Shown here piece after piece: positions 1-14,600 of a DNA stretch of 64,000 nt. Under the pieces are notes generated by a model that saw nothing but the letters and a program-made list of their open reading frames with translations, did no database searches and had not been told where the DNA came from. The stretch covers positions 2,083,001-2,147,000 of the forward strand of contig OZ037765.1 of assembly GCA_964035545.1 (NCBI GenBank), written 5' to 3'. The translations under genes were made by a program, and so were the position numbers. This DNA is from Bugula neritina (taxonomy: Eukaryota > Bryozoa > Gymnolaemata > Cheilostomatida > Bugulidae). Positions within the stretch are counted from its first letter, which is position 1. Every line of letters begins with the position of its first letter.

Positions 1-774
1 AACTTGGTGCTGTGTTAATGTTCCGAAAGAAAGAAATGCAGCTGCTAGAAGAGCTATGAAGGAGTTGAGATACTGGCGATGGAGTACTACATTATTATTA
101 CATCACATTACATTAAATGCATAAATAATGTATTTTTATCTCATTTTTCACAGCCACCATGCCATGATGACATAATACTTGGCAAACAGTGCAGTGTTTA
201 TCAAGAAGTGGTTACAGAATATCTGCTTCTACTAAAAGACTGGCTAACAGAGAGGGACACTCACAAACAGCTGTGTTGTTGTGCTAGATGCAGATGGTAG
301 GCAGCGAAGCTGCTTTATGATGCCTTTACGTAACTCAAACATTGCCTGTGGGCAGCGCCTTTCACTTTCAAATCGAAATAGCAAATTAGGAAATTTACAA
401 TGAAAGTGAATCTTTACATGCTTTAGAAGTTGAAAGTAGCATGATAAAATTTAGTTGAGCTATTTTTATGTTGTAAATTGTATAATTATGCTAATGAGTG
501 AATATACAACTGGCCACATTTACATAATGCTAGTCTCTAAGAACAAAGCAAGCTCTTTTGATGCCCTCAAACTGGTTACAAATGGTTTATCATAACCAGG
601 CCAGACCCATTTGAAATGGTCCAATATCAGTCCAGTATAGACGGGACCACCCAAAGGGTATAATATAAACTGGACTACTTGGGAGGTCCAGTAAAAACTG
701 GACCTCCCAAGTCACATTTAAAATCTCATCAAAATCAATACAGTTAAGCTTTTAGTAGCGTATCTGGGAATTAC
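1..774. other. Left edge: no assigned gene; intron or flank of the SLC16 gene
   Basis: On the + strand, bases 2-100 are open in one frame and contain a basic stretch (KERNAAARRAMKELRYWRW), then a GT. A pyrimidine-rich AG at about 153 precedes a second open stretch ending with TAG at 298-300. If 90 joins 154 the frame stops after three codons, so this could be the 3' end of a gene entering from the left or chance. I do not recognise the protein. On the - strand this region should be intron or distal exon of the transporter at 775-3588. No further transporter exon could be supported here. Confidence 0.25.
678..714. repeat. Perfect short hairpin
   Basis: ACTTGGGAGGTCCAGT is followed by a four- to five-base loop and its exact reverse complement. 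It lies in the transporter intron downstream of coding exon 2 on the - strand. Confidence 0.75.
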
Positions 775-3588
775 CTCCACATAGACCAAATACTATGGAG
801 AAAGCAGAGCCTCTCTCCAGGGCATGACTAGCCAGTATAGATACAGTTGAGATCAAACAACCAAACACAGCCACCTTTCTGCTGCCTATCTTATTACATA
901 GGGCACTTGCTACTGGACCTAAAACACAAGATATAACAGGCTATATTATAACATTAGACCTTGAGTGCAATAACATCTTCCAACATCCTACATAGGTTGT
1001 ATATAGCTAAAAACATTGTATAAACCAGTGGCTTCAAGAAACTTTTAGTCAACAAAAGAATTTTTTTGCCACAGCTAAAGGAATGCAGTGTGACTTTATA
1101 TAAATACATAACATAAGTTTGTCTGTCAGAAGACATTCATGGAAGGAATATTTTCATATGATGCAGGTTTTCGGCTGAGTTAAAGCTGGAATGAGGGCTT
1201 CATTTTTATGCTAAACATTTCTATTGCCAAATTTTGTGCCAACTATGACAAGTGTTCAAACAATCAAACCAGCAAGATACCTAAAATGAATGCATTTATG
1301 GATACTTCTGGGCCCTAACTAGCAGGTACTCTTACTACTAGACACTAGCTAGCAGGTTCTCCTATTACTAGACACTAGCTAGCAGGTACTCTCACTACTA
1401 GACACTAACTAGCAGGTACTCTTACTACTAGACACTAGCTAGCAGGTACTCTCACTACGGACACTAGCTAGCAGGTTCTCCTATTACTAGACACTAGGTA
1501 ACAGGTACTCTCACTACTAGACACTAGCTAGCAGGTACTCTTACTACTAGATACTAGCTAGCAGGTACTTTTACTACTAGACACTAGCTAGCAGGTACCC
1601 TTACTACTAGACACTATCCAGCAGGTACTCTTATTACTAAATGCCTATTTAATATATATATAATTTAACAGCAGGTGTCCTCACTAGATTTGTATATGAT
1701 TCCATAAATTATTCCTTTCATACAATAATATTTTATTATATGTACTATAAAAATACTTTTCTTCACACCAACAGCTGCTTTGAAAAGTGTGAACTGTATT
1801 TGGGAATAATGCCAACATGATGAACAAAACATAATAAAAATGAATTCAATTAAAGCATTGTATCAAATCAAGCTATAAGGAAAAACATATTTTATCTGGT
1901 GAAACAAATTTGCATTAATACTTTTCCTTGACATCATCGCAACAAGCAACCCAGGGCAGCTTTTAATAGATAATAACACTGGTAGGGAAACGGACAAATA
2001 TACTCTATCATGTGTAGATGATACAGCCTAATTTCCATTTTTAAAGTTTATGCCAATTTCTCATGGCATCAGCATTTCAACAAGAGTTGGATGACGTTAA
2101 GAGGGCCACTGTTATCAATGTGAAGAACTTGACATTTCCACCTCACAAACAAACTTGATACTTCAACGTGAAAGCGGATATTAGGCCATACACTAGAGAG
2201 TAACTTGTGTCAGCTTAAGCAAACAAATCAGAAGCAGCACCAGGAATCTTCTTGCCAGTTTTCATTACAAAATAATATTTATATAGAAAAGACAAACTGC
2301 AATCTATAGATGACACCTGTCTCCGTTTTATATCTGGTGCACGTTGCTTAGGTTAATGAAATACCAGCTTTAAGGAGAACAGGTTATGTGAGTAGTTTGA
2401 CTGAATTTGTGTTAAAGTTCCATCCAAATTGAATAGTGGGTTTGAAAATATCAACATAAAATGCTAAGCATGAAACTGCATGTGGAATTTCATTTATTTC
2501 CATTTTCTGCATATGGTTAGCTAATGAAGCTACTACTCCTTCAGCATACCAGTGTTTTAGAACAGTATTGGACAGCATGCTATATTTCCTAACATTTGAG
2601 GAACCTCCATTGAATCTGAAGCAGCATGGAAATTTTAACACGGAGTTGCCATTTCATTTGCTTAATAGTTTTATTTCCACAATTAAAGCCTCTGTATTTA
2701 TTCACATAGGTGCCTGAGCAGTAGGTAGTACAGTTGGTGAAAGGTTTCTAGTAAAAATAAGAGACAGTGTAGGGACTTGTTCACATAGCCGGCTAACAGA
2801 GCGTGGCTCCATTCCTTATACATGGGATATGCTTTAAGGAAGCCTTTGAGATGAGCAAATTTTAAACACACATGTGTTAAACATTCATTGCTAGAGTCAA
2901 CAGTAGCTGTTTCCTTAAACCAATGCTGACATTTTTTTAGCTTAAAGGCAGCTATTCATCAGATCGTCTTGTCAGGATTTTGAAGAAGATTGACCATATA
3001 TGTAGTTTAAAATGAATTAAAAAGTTATTCCATTAAACTCAGTGGCATTCGATTGGAAAAAAATCATGTAAAAAACAAATAACATTATACCTAAAGTGTT
3101 GTGAATTAAAAGTAAGGTTAATGTAAAGCCACATAGTTTATGCCTAATTGTAAAAAAGCAGTGTTTACAAAAACATTTTCTCTTACAAACCTGTAAAGAG
3201 ACAAAACATATGCCAACAACTCTCCAATTGTGAAAAATGAGCAAAAACTATGAAACTATCTGAACCGGACAACTGTAGAGCTCAACGAGTTATTAGCATA
3301 AACTACTAGACAGGGAGTAACCGTACCTGACATCATGTAAGTACCGAGCAACATGGCTCCACCGAGACTCATCATGGCCGTCGAAGTTTTGAAGGTCTCG
3401 ATTAAAGAAGGCATTAAAATCCCATAGCTATAACACACACCATCCACGATCATGTTCATGAGAAATGAGGCGCATACTATGACCCACCCCCAACCACCAT
3501 CTGGAGGGATGGGTGGAGGAATCGCGTCTAGAGCTCGTCTAAATTCCTCTTCTTCCTCCTCGATGTCTTCTCTCGTCATACGCCTCAT
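775..3588 (-). CDS. Monocarboxylate transporter (SLC16/MCT family), first two coding exons, 3' part missing
   Basis: Coding exons are 3327-3588 (ATG at 3588) and 775-918. They join in phase 1 (ATGTCAG|GTACGG donor at 3326, TTTTAG acceptor at 919). The first exon has an acidic cytosolic start (residues 5-20), then PPDGGWGWVIVCASF, the MCT family signature at the start of membrane helix 1, then a second helix. The second exon continues with GPVASALCNKIGSRKVAVFG, the conserved MFS loop between helices 2 and 3, and ends FGLCGG before a GTAATT donor. The family moves lactate, pyruvate and related solutes with protons across the plasma membrane. The subtype cannot be told from about 135 residues. 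The rest of the roughly 450-residue protein lies left of the window. An AG just before the ATG (about 3590) suggests a 5'UTR intron. Confidence 0.85.
1312..1645. repeat. Minisatellite, about 30-base unit, about 11 copies
   Basis: Unit resembles AGCAGGTACTCTTACTACTA plus GACACTAGCT, with small variants between copies. It lies inside the transporter intron between its two visible coding exons. Confidence 0.9.
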
Positions 3589-6500
3589 CTCTACCAGAGT
3601 GTAGTAAGTTAAAGATTAACAACTACCTTGTATTAGAGCTGGGCCAATCTTGAAAGAGTTATAATAATTAAAACCATACAATATCACATTATTATGATTA
3701 TAAACTCCCTAGATAAAGGCATTTAAATATAATTTGGAAGTCAAGATGATTGAAAAATTTGCTTCTAATTAAAGTTATGCACAGCCCTACAGACAAAGAC
3801 AGTGATTTAGCACTTTTATTTATAAAACTTTTTATTATACATAAAAAAATTAAAAAAAACATAGATAAATTTGAAAACTCAACATACATATATACACACA
3901 TAGACACTTCTTTTTATTCTACATTAAAAACTAAATGACTGAAAACTGATTTTAATAAAAATGAACAGATACCAACCTTAATGTTTCTAGATGTCCTTGA
4001 GCTGAAGTTAGAGGTCTAGTAGAAATTTCTATCAATCTGCAGGTCACAACAACCGGTATAATATGAAATAAAGCTGACAACACAATTATATAGTGAAGGC
4101 ACCTAAGTGAATAAGTTTTGTCAACTGCTTCAGGAAAACTAGCTATAGCCTTCGATCCTAGTGCATATTAAAAGTAAGACAGCAACCAAATGAGGTAACA
4201 GAAAACACGCCAACAGCAACATTAAACATAAGCTAGCTCCGGAATTCTTACCATAACACAGCATGCTTACCATAACAGGAGAGTAGAGAAACAAAACTAA
4301 CAGCTCCCTCTAGTGACAGTGAAGTAGATAATACTCTCAGTCTAACAGCTCCAAGAACTCCATCTAAGTAACAGAAACATATATATATATATATAGAATA
4401 AGACATATTATGCAACAGCTGAAAGCCTATAATTAGCCAAACTTATATTTGAGTCATAGAGAGAATACCCATAAGAAATGTGGGCGCAGTATGCGCAACC
4501 TGTTTTTTGAATAAATTGCCATGATTTCGCATTGAATTGTGGATCAGGGAGATAAAAATATTTTGGTAAAGGAACTAAGAGAAAATGTGTTATTTGTTAA
4601 AACATGAACATGTGTTTTTGTGTAACTTGGCAATTTTGTTTTTGTAAAAATATATATATTAGAACGGCAGGAAAACTGTAAGTGAAGATGAAGTCTCACA
4701 CCTTCAACGTATTAAATACACATAACTGATGCATGTCCAACCATACTCTATAATTAAAAACAATATTTTGGTGATGTGTATAACGAATATCTAACACAGA
4801 AAGTGAGAAGCTGTTTAAGTGCCCTTTGCAAACATTTTACTTAGTTCTGTCTAGGTGGTAAGATGTCCAGTACTTAAAATAACCTAGTCACTATTTGAAA
4901 CTGCCACCAAGTCTAATAAAAATGTTTATAAGTACACCAAGAAAACAAAAGGTTGGGTTGGCCAGCTGTCTTAAGTTGAGTTCTTATTTTAGCTGACAAT
5001 AAACCTTGTATCCAAGTGATTTAATAGACCATCAGCTTAGTATAAAAAAGGAAAAGCAAACATTGAGCAACCCAAAACAAGAAGGACAAAATTTTCTCAA
5101 CCTAAACCGGCCACATGTATGAGAAAATCAAGATACAGGTGACAAATAGACAGAGTGTGAGCCAAAACACACAATTAATCTAAATGCACCTTTGAATGAG
5201 CAGCGTTATGAAGAAATAGTAGGGGATATCCTTTTAGCATCAGCTCTAGATATTTTCCTAAGACATGCTTTATTTTTATGTTGGTTTTATAAACCTGGAA
5301 TCATAACAAATAGCCATCAGTAAGAAGAAAATAATTTACAATTGCTCAGCAACTGACTCTTGAAGGTAACTGTGGGGCTAGAAGTGTGTTTATTAGGGTA
5401 ACTGTAGAACTAAAGGTGTGTTTATTGAAGTGTGCAATGTTTATGCAACTCTAAACTATATCATGTAATAACATGATATAGTTTAGAGTCAGACACAAGA
5501 CCTATACAGAAAGATTTTTGATGGTAATGTAAGAGGATGTGCATATCACAGACTATCTTCAAGCCACTGCTATGTTTTCTTTAAAGTGAGGTATTTATCC
5601 TCCAGTTGCTTTAAATTAGACCTATTTACCCAAAGTAACACACCAGTATCATACAACTAATACTAGTGTGGTATTCCTCACATAGATTTGATGTGAAAAA
5701 AACTTTAGAGATTGTGCATCCCATTGTAGTTGAGTAGCTTTTTTTTAGGCAAATGAGCACATAGGTATACTGAATGTGTCAATAACAATGTGATTTAATT
5801 ATGTTGTTATTATCCTCATACCTTTAAATTTTCAATAGCAGTTCAATTTTCAGACGAACATAATTTTTCTGACAGCATTTAATAACTTTGTACAAAAAAG
5901 CTAATTCATAGCAGAAAAGAAAGTGGCATACAGAATCAACCTAACAACTGATTACTGGAGCACTAGCATTCTATCACAGCGTGACAACTGTAAGGAAAAA
6001 CTCAATCAAAAGTCCCATTATAAGCTATAAAAAGTTGAAATGAAAGAGTATAGAAGGGAACAGAGTTCAAACTTAGATAACATTTACTGGATCAGCTCAA
6101 ATTGTTTAACATCAAAAATTTTTGCCAGCCTTCATATAGATGGGCTTAGTGAGATAAATCCAAGCAAACATAATTAACCCGCTGCAAGCCAAAATTTGAC
6201 CAAAACCTGATAAAAAGCAAAGAATAGTGAGAAAATGTGTCACCAGAATGTTTAAAAAATACTGCTGTTGTATTTTCCACCACAAACTTCAACCCAAGCT
6301 TTTAAAAAGTTCAACTGTCACTGAGTCTAATCACATCGATAGTAACTACAGATTGTGAAACTATATTATCATAACTCCACTCTTCTACACTAAGAAAACA
6401 CTCAACAGATGTGGTTCCCAAGTAAATCCCAACTAATCATTTAACCATTGTTATAACTTTGATGAGAATAATATGATGGAAATAGAGCTTGGATGAATAT

Positions 6501-8656
6501 TTTGCAGTAAGAACTAATCAAATCTGGTTTTTGCTCACACTGATTACTTATAGCTTTTTCATTATAATATACTACATTCAGTTACACTATTTGAAGCTTT
6601 ACTGATAAAAATACACCAACATTGAACTAAGTGATTTAAAGTTACTGTTGGCAAGATGTGACTAGTACAATTTATCGCAGCATAAATGAATAGAACTCTA
6701 CAAAACTTCCATATTATAACATTCAGATGCAGTGGTGGAGTTTGATTTTGATAACCTGAATTCTTCAATTTTCTTAATAAATTTGGGTTTAGGGCTTAGG
6801 TCGAAATTTTCATGACAACATAACTTCTCTTGGCTACATTTCTAATCGAGATCACAGGATATTTTTCCATTACTGTACCTACCTCCAGTTACAATGGTGA
6901 TGCTATTTGTTGCAATTCAACGACAGGTAGAAAATAGTCATTATACATATATTCCAAAGTGATTCTTACTAGGAGAGGAGGAGAGAAGCTAAATAAACTT
7001 GCTAATTGCAAATTAAATTAGATTGGGCATCGATAAGAAAGCCCAAACTATACTGAAAATGAGATAATACTTTTAACTTGTGCTCTTAGCCATGAATCAG
7101 TTTTAAATACCCATATAATTAGAATTGTTATCCATAAACTGTCACTATACTTTTAATTTTAGAGACTTGAAGTCTTGCTCTTAGTGTGAGTAATTATGAT
7201 TATTACAACATCAACTGGCTAAAATATGTTTTTAGTACGAAATTTAATATGTAACTAACTAACTTAATTGCAGAGCTGGGTGTTAAAATGAAAAGTTATT
7301 GTTCATATCTGCAGGCTATGCGGCTAATATGATGATAATCATAATGATAATGGTACTCATATTCATATTGGTATTTATAAAAGAGTAGTAATACTGAGTG
7401 TTAGCTAATAAATTAGCACTACGACCGTGACTATTACTAAAACTCTAACTACTAAGATCTATTAAATTTAGTATTACATTGTCATTAGTATTAGTAATGC
7501 TAATACTAATAGTATTGCTATTGCTATTACATTTACTAACTTAGCAATCCAACTAAAAAGTAAGCACAGTTATAATCACTTTATTAGAATCATAATGTGA
7601 ATGTTGAAAAATCTTTGAGCAACCTACTAACTAAGTCCAGTAAACTAGTACTACAACTAGTAGTACTTTAACTTAGTGATACTGAGATCACAAAAAGGTA
7701 GACCCCACTCGTATTTATAATACTAATAGTGAGACTAATAGTAATACTAATAATAACATCAATTATAAATTTCAACTTGAAGACTAAACACTAAAGAATG
7801 CAAGACCAAGTATCCATTTTGATTGATTGAATTTGATTTGATTTAACAAATTGAAATTCATAAACAATATTCTAAAGCTTTTAAAAAGAAACAAAATTGC
7901 TTACTCACCGTTTAAAATGATTATTTTGCATACTGGTAAAATCTTAATTTTTAACGAAGATAGATGGAGGTAAACAAAATTAATATGAATAAAATAATAT
8001 TAAAATGAGTACAATTTTAGCAAGCAACAAGTGTTTACAAAAGTTTGAGCATGTGCACCTGCAAACTAGCCAATAAAAAATAGGTTTGTTATTATGATTA
8101 GCCAATAAAAAACTTGGATTTAGGCTATAGCGTGCCGTTCAAAAGGGTAAATAACTCTACTATTGTAGCCAATATCTTATACTATGAGAAGACAATTAAG
8201 AAAAAAATTTACGCGAAGTGTTTGTTTTTACAAATCATTGTTTTGTTAGACCCGTCTAAGTTAGCCATGTATTCGAAACATTAAAATTATGAGCATGTCA
8301 GACTGTTAGACTAAACTGAAGTTTAAAAATTAAAATCACAATGAACGTGTTTTCATTACAGGTTTGCAATTGTAAACGAGCACCTCAAGCTCAAATACAG
8401 ATTACAATTTCATTACAGAGACAATCAGGAATCAAAGGTGCAATCCATTTTATTAAGATAGAACAGATATTTCATCAATAAACCAACAAAACAGTTTTTC
8501 AAAATTTATAAGATTCATTTGTCTAAAATTAAAATTACAAAGAATGAAAGTGTCATAAACAACTAGATGCGAGATGCATGCATTGATAGAACTGCTCTTA
8601 CATAATGACATCTCATGATTTATCACTTTTATAGTATAAGACGTTGCAACGTCCAG
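3589..8656. other. 5 kb between SLC16 and TOPORS; no coding exon seen
   Basis: No open frame with gene-like composition was found on either strand. The stretch probably holds the promoter and 5' non-coding exons of the transporter and the TOPORS 3' flank. It contains an (AT)n run near 4380, a perfect hairpin at 5448-5489 and degenerate TAGTAATACT-like sequence at 7280-7800. TTTATT at 8448-8453 reads AATAAA on the - strand and is a candidate TOPORS poly(A) signal. Confidence 0.6.
5448..5489. repeat. Perfect 19-base inverted repeat, 4-base loop
   Basis: ACTCTAAACTATATCATGT, loop AATA, then the exact reverse complement. This is a strong cruciform or hairpin candidate in intergenic DNA. Confidence 0.8.
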
Positions 8657-11600
8657 CTAACTGGTAGAGCGTTTGTGTCCCTTATGGTGCTTCTTGAACC
8701 TACTGTTAGCCTTGCTGATGTACTTTTGTTTGATATAACTGCGAACCTCCTTTCGAACTTCAGACAAATCCTTGTTTCCGGAATCTTCTTCCTCCGACAG
8801 TTGACAGAGAGAATAATCTGGAGAGTTATCTGCTTTTGGCGTGTTCCTCTCAATCTGCTGCAGAGAGGGGCGGGTATGGTGGTCACCCGCACTTTCACGT
8901 TCATTGTAAGAATACCCCAGACTATTCTCCGGGCTAGCCGACTCTCCCTTATTACTAGCATAGTAGGAGGTGCCGGCTAGAATATGTTTGTGGTGTTTGG
9001 AGTGTTTCTTGGAATGCTTTTTACTCTTCTTTGTTTCACTAGAAAATATTGAATGAAATTGAAATCAAACAAATAAGCTGATTTGACAGAGAAAAAACTC
9101 GTTTAATTACAATCACATGAAAATATATTATGCCACATTACACTATATAATGTAGTATTATGTTGTATAATATACATATATGTACTATATCATATTATAT
9201 ACACTATGTTCCCATTGATTCACAGGGATTTTTCATTAGATGTTTGGCAACAGATCAATTGAATGAAACCACAATCACAAATCCATATGCATCTAAGCAA
9301 TGAGCGTAGTTATAGTATAATATATTATATAATATAATATAGTACAATACACAGTAGGTATACAATGTTATACTATATTGAAATCTAGAGTCAGTGAAAG
9401 GAATATCTTACTGCTGTTTCCCATCCCTATGCTTATCCGACTTCCTTTTCTTCTTCTTCTTGGGCTGATCAGGGGTGTCACACCTCGTCTCCGGAGTGTC
9501 ACATCTTGTCTCCGGGGTGTCACATCTTGTCTCTGGAGTGTCACACCTCCTTTCCGGCGTGTCCACCAGGTGGCGCTTTGGTCTCGCAGCTTCAAACATC
9601 ACCATACAATCTGAATCATCCGACAGAACAGGCCTTGACCTATAAATATTACAACGTCTGAGCCTTAAGCAGCCATTAATAATATAGACTGGTGCAGGAG
9701 TAAACAACTCTGCGCTGATGAATGTTGCCTAGAAATTTCAATATTCATGAAGTCTACACACAAACACATTTACAAGAAAACCCAAATATGTGGAAATGAA
9801 AGAAGAATGCAAGAATAGATAACTCCACACTGTATAGCATATCCCTACAATTTGGAATATATTTCACTATACATAGCGAAATATATTCCACATTGTATAG
9901 TGTATAGTGTTTAGTTATTAGACTTTAGTACATGTACTAAAGTCTAACAACTAAACACAATCAAGTCAGAATCAGTAAATCTGAAGCTGACGTTCATAAG
10001 CTGAATATAACTTGGCAAAGAGAAACCCTGATATATTATATCATTGCAACTGGACAACATATAGAAGTGCATAGATCTCGCCAGTGAACAAATACAAGAT
10101 ATTTCTAAGCTTAGTATAAACACAAACATGAGCCATTAGCCCAACTGAATAAACTCACGTATCTGACTGGAACTCTCTTCTAGAATGTTCCTGCTCCTCA
10201 GAGGAGCTGGTGAGATGGGGATCTCCATAATACTTGTTTACTGGAGCTGGAGGTGATTCTTCCTTCCTACAGGATAACCACTCCATGTTTTACTACTAAT
10301 TTAGCTCCCATCAGCTTTATATTAAATTATTTTTCCATAGACAAATACTTTACATTTATCATATCAACTACCAATCAACAAAGTGACCCATGCAGGCCCT
10401 TTTACATTATATAGGTTAGGGGAAACAGCATTCATTTGTTAGGGACATCCACATTGAGTGGCAGCATAAATATGGTTGAAAAGAATGCTTAGTTGCTTTT
10501 AAATAATTGGAATAATATTAGCTTCTTGAGTAATTCATGTTTGCAAATGTGATATTATTAATATATATACTTACTATTCTACACTATATAATATAAGATT
10601 GTTAATAGATACACTTACTGATCTATACTATATAATATAATATTATTAATAGATACACTTACTATTCTACACTATATAATATAATACTATTAATAGATAC
10701 ACTTACTGTTCTACACTATATAATATAATACTATTAATAGATACACTTACTGCTCTACACTATATAATATAATACTATTAATAGATACACTTACTGCTTG
10801 CTCTACACTATATAATATAATACTATTAATAGATACACTTACTATTCTACACTATATAATATAATACTATTAATAGATACACTTACTATTCTACACTATA
10901 TAATATAATAATATTACTAGATACACTTACTGATCTACATTATTCTCATCACTGCTGTCAGTCAGTCTACTAATACCAGACAAGGGCTTAGACTCAACGT
11001 CCACTTTCTCATCTACAAACCAAGACAGGAAATACTTGAATTTTGAACCGCTTAAATTTTTTAAATAAATTAAGAGTATGTATATCTAACACATTGGCTT
11101 CATATAATAATTGATATTTAAATGATGCATTTTTATAGCAGTTTTTCATAATACTGAATGAAAGTTAAGCAAGAAGTGAAGGAGAATCTTAAACTGAATA
11201 TTTTTGTAGCCAAGAGTAAGGAAACAGGCTGCAACCACCTTCAGTGTCGGAGGAGAGTGAAATAGGAGTTCGAGCAATGTACGGCTTCTGTTCCGAGACT
11301 ATTATGACATCAGAAGAGTGCGAGCTCGTCTGACTATCTCGTCTCTCTCTCCTCGGTGACTCGGAGGGAGCCGGGGTAGAGCTCGTCGTGTCGCTGTCAA
11401 ACGTTATTCTCTGGTTAACGGGTGAGAGAGGGCTCTGAAACCTCTGCCCTTAAATGAGATATATAAACAGTAAAATGTTAGTCTATTTTGTGAATTTCAC
11501 CTTCACACCTAAAATATCGTATTTCACCATCACATCTGGTACCTTAACTAAGTTATTGATAATAAATATTCAACCCATTATTCTCTTCAACCTCTTGTAT

Positions 11601-14600
11601 AGCAGTTATATACATATTTGGTGGGTGAACACACGTCTCGTTTGTATGAAAATAACTACTTCTAAAACTATTAGTTTATTTAGCTTGCTTCAAATGAACA
11701 GAAAGTGGAACAGATTACAATGAGAATATCTCATGAAAAAGCATATGATACATTACTTATTGTATCGTGAAAAATATTCTTGCTGGAAAGTTGAAAGCAT
11801 GCCTACCATTTGAATTAACCAATGAGGTTTCTTGAAAGCTGGTAGCAGACGTGTTGTGAAGTAATTCTCCATATAAGGGCATAGAAGGTGCAACAGACAT
11901 GCTTGGCAGACCGGAAGCTGTGTCTACAGACATTATATATTGACTCGCAGATTACAACATGGCTCCTGAAGATTCACTCAAAACTCGCAAATCATTCACT
12001 CGAAATCCCTCACTAACACTTAAACAAATCAGTCGAAACCAACAACTAAAGGGAATAAAACCATTATGTGTATATAATATAATAAAACATAATCTAATGT
12101 AGTATGACATAACATAGTATAATATAATATAGTATAACATAACATAGTATAATATAATATAATAGAGTATAACATAGCATAGTATAATATAATATAATAG
12201 AGTATAACATAACATAGTATAATATAATATAATAGAGTATAACATAACATAGTAATATAATATAGTATAACGTAACATAGTATAATATAATATAGTATAA
12301 AAAAAGATAGTGTAGTATAATATAAAATAATATACTATAGTACAATATAGGACACCCTAATGCTATACTTCAGCTAAAATAAATAACCACTGTTAAAGTT
12401 AGTTTAATATACAGCCAATCTCCATATGTACCGTTTTGTATGCTACCAAAGAATGAGTGTAGTCTAGTTAGGAGATGAGGAACAGCTGGCTGGACTGTAG
12501 AAGAAGGGGCAGAGAGAGGATAACTTCTCTCTAAATGTCTCAGTGATCTCTCCAGACGTAAACTAGACTCTCTTCTCTCTCTATTCAACCTGCACAGGAT
12601 AAAGGGGAGAGCTCAATGTCTATATTAAGTCACACTCAGCACTTCTTAGTCATTTTAGTCTCCAATTATTAATCAATTATAAATTTTTATAAGGTTCAGC
12701 AAACAAGTTTAAAATTAAAAACAGTTTTCTAAGACAATGTGAGATGTTAACAAACGTGAATAGGCTTAGAGATAACCAATAAAATAGTAATACATAATAT
12801 ACCACGCTACCCATATCGCATATACTAGTTATCCTAATTAAATACCAGACAGAATATCCTTCACCTTTGAACTGGTGCGCCTCCAGTAGCAGCTACGCTG
12901 ACAGCCACCCTCACGGCATCATTACGAGCCCGGTGTTGCATACGGCGGTGAGACGCTGACACAGTGATGACGTTAGATGCCAGCCCTCCGTCGTGCTCTT
13001 CTCTCAGTCTATCAACGTGCCAGCTGCCAATATACCAGTACATTACACTCACCATATACACAGTTTCAGCACGTATTAATTAGTCATTCTGATACAACGG
13101 CTAGTTAGACTAGCTAAATATATTGCTAGAATACTGCATATCTTGTAACCAAGTAATAAGATCCACAAACCAAATTTTTGAAAATAATAAAAAGTTATGC
13201 GACTGAGTAAGCTCAAGTAATGAGCCACTCAAGTAATGAGCCACTCAAGTTATGAGTCACTCAAGTCACGAGCCACTCAAGTCATGAGTGAATCATTACT
13301 TGAGTGTCTCGAGTAATGATTCACTCAAGTAATGAGCCACTCAAGTCATACCTAACCCAAAGAATCAGCCATGACAGTTCTCATAAGCTAATCTGCATAA
13401 AATACATCATGCCCAATTATCCACATTGAGACAGTGACAACAAACAGTCATATGTATTGAATTATTCTCACCGTCTTTCAGGCCTACTCCTGGTTCGTTC
13501 AGAAGAATTTGAGGGGTAAGCTAAGGCGTCCCTCTCTGAACGGCGTAGTCTGTGGGGCCTACGAACCTCAACTCTGAGTATATTAATGTCAGGATCAGAT
13601 GTAGATGAGGACGACCTAAGATACAGGAAATAGATGTGTCCACGTACTGTGTTTATGCATATCAAGTGAGAGATAGCACACATAATGTATATTATATAGC
13701 ATGCATATCTTCAGGCACACAAAATAGACCAAAGGCACCACACAGCAAGTCACATGCCTTCTAACATCAAAAGTTGTGACTTTCGCTGCTGTAATGGAAA
13801 CTGACTATCTCTGTACTTTATGCTAACTAAAGTAATGCAAGACGTTGAGTAGGGGATAAATAAAACTGAAACACTTCATCCGTAAACATTTTATTCAATT
13901 TTCTGTTTTTTAATCACCTGATTGATGGATAAGTTGGGTAATTTGGTATGCTACGCTACAACTTTTTATTTCTCTTTCCACCAACCAATAGCATGCTAGT
14001 ATACAAAGAAGTCAAGCCAGTCAGCCAATAAGAACGTCTAGTACAACTTGCAAGTAGGATAAAACTCCCTTAAGATAATGCAGAAGAAACTGATCGTACC
14101 CCGGTGGATCTGTAATGTTGTTTGTAGGTCTAGAAACTGTGGAGGTAGAAGCGGCGTGAGCGGCAGCGGATTCGGAAGGAGGCTGTCGGCGTCGCCCGGC
14201 ATTCGGGTACTTGGCATACGCGTCAAAACTGACCATGTCGTAGGGACTCATGGCAAACATGTGAAACTCGTGAATGAAGTGATCTGTGTGACGCAGAGTG
14301 AAGGGGAGAATGGATTCTCTAAACACATTAGACCTGATGTCCACTCTCCTTATCTACAGAATACCACAACAATAAAAGAGTAAGACTTACTTTATATAAC
14401 AGAACATCAAAAACTAAATGGAAATTACATTTAGAACATGTCAAATAAATGAAGAAAAATTACTTGAGCTGCGAAGGATGTCAAGCGTACGTAAAAAGTT
14501 TGAAAGTAGAATCGTCTTTTAGAATCGATCCATTAATTAACAGTCATACAATTAAGATATCAAGGATATATACATGAGGTAAATATAGACAGTCAGATAA

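Noticed and set aside
8615-8980. 121-codon open frame on +
   Set aside because: Antisense shadow of the TOPORS last exon, whose - strand frame continues the gene in phase.
9300-9370. TATA-rich stretch as a promoter
   Set aside because: It lies inside the TOPORS intron between exons 13 and 14; AT-rich runs are common throughout the window.
14078-14383. 101-codon open frame on +
   Set aside because: Antisense of TOPORS exon 5, which matches the family on the - strand.
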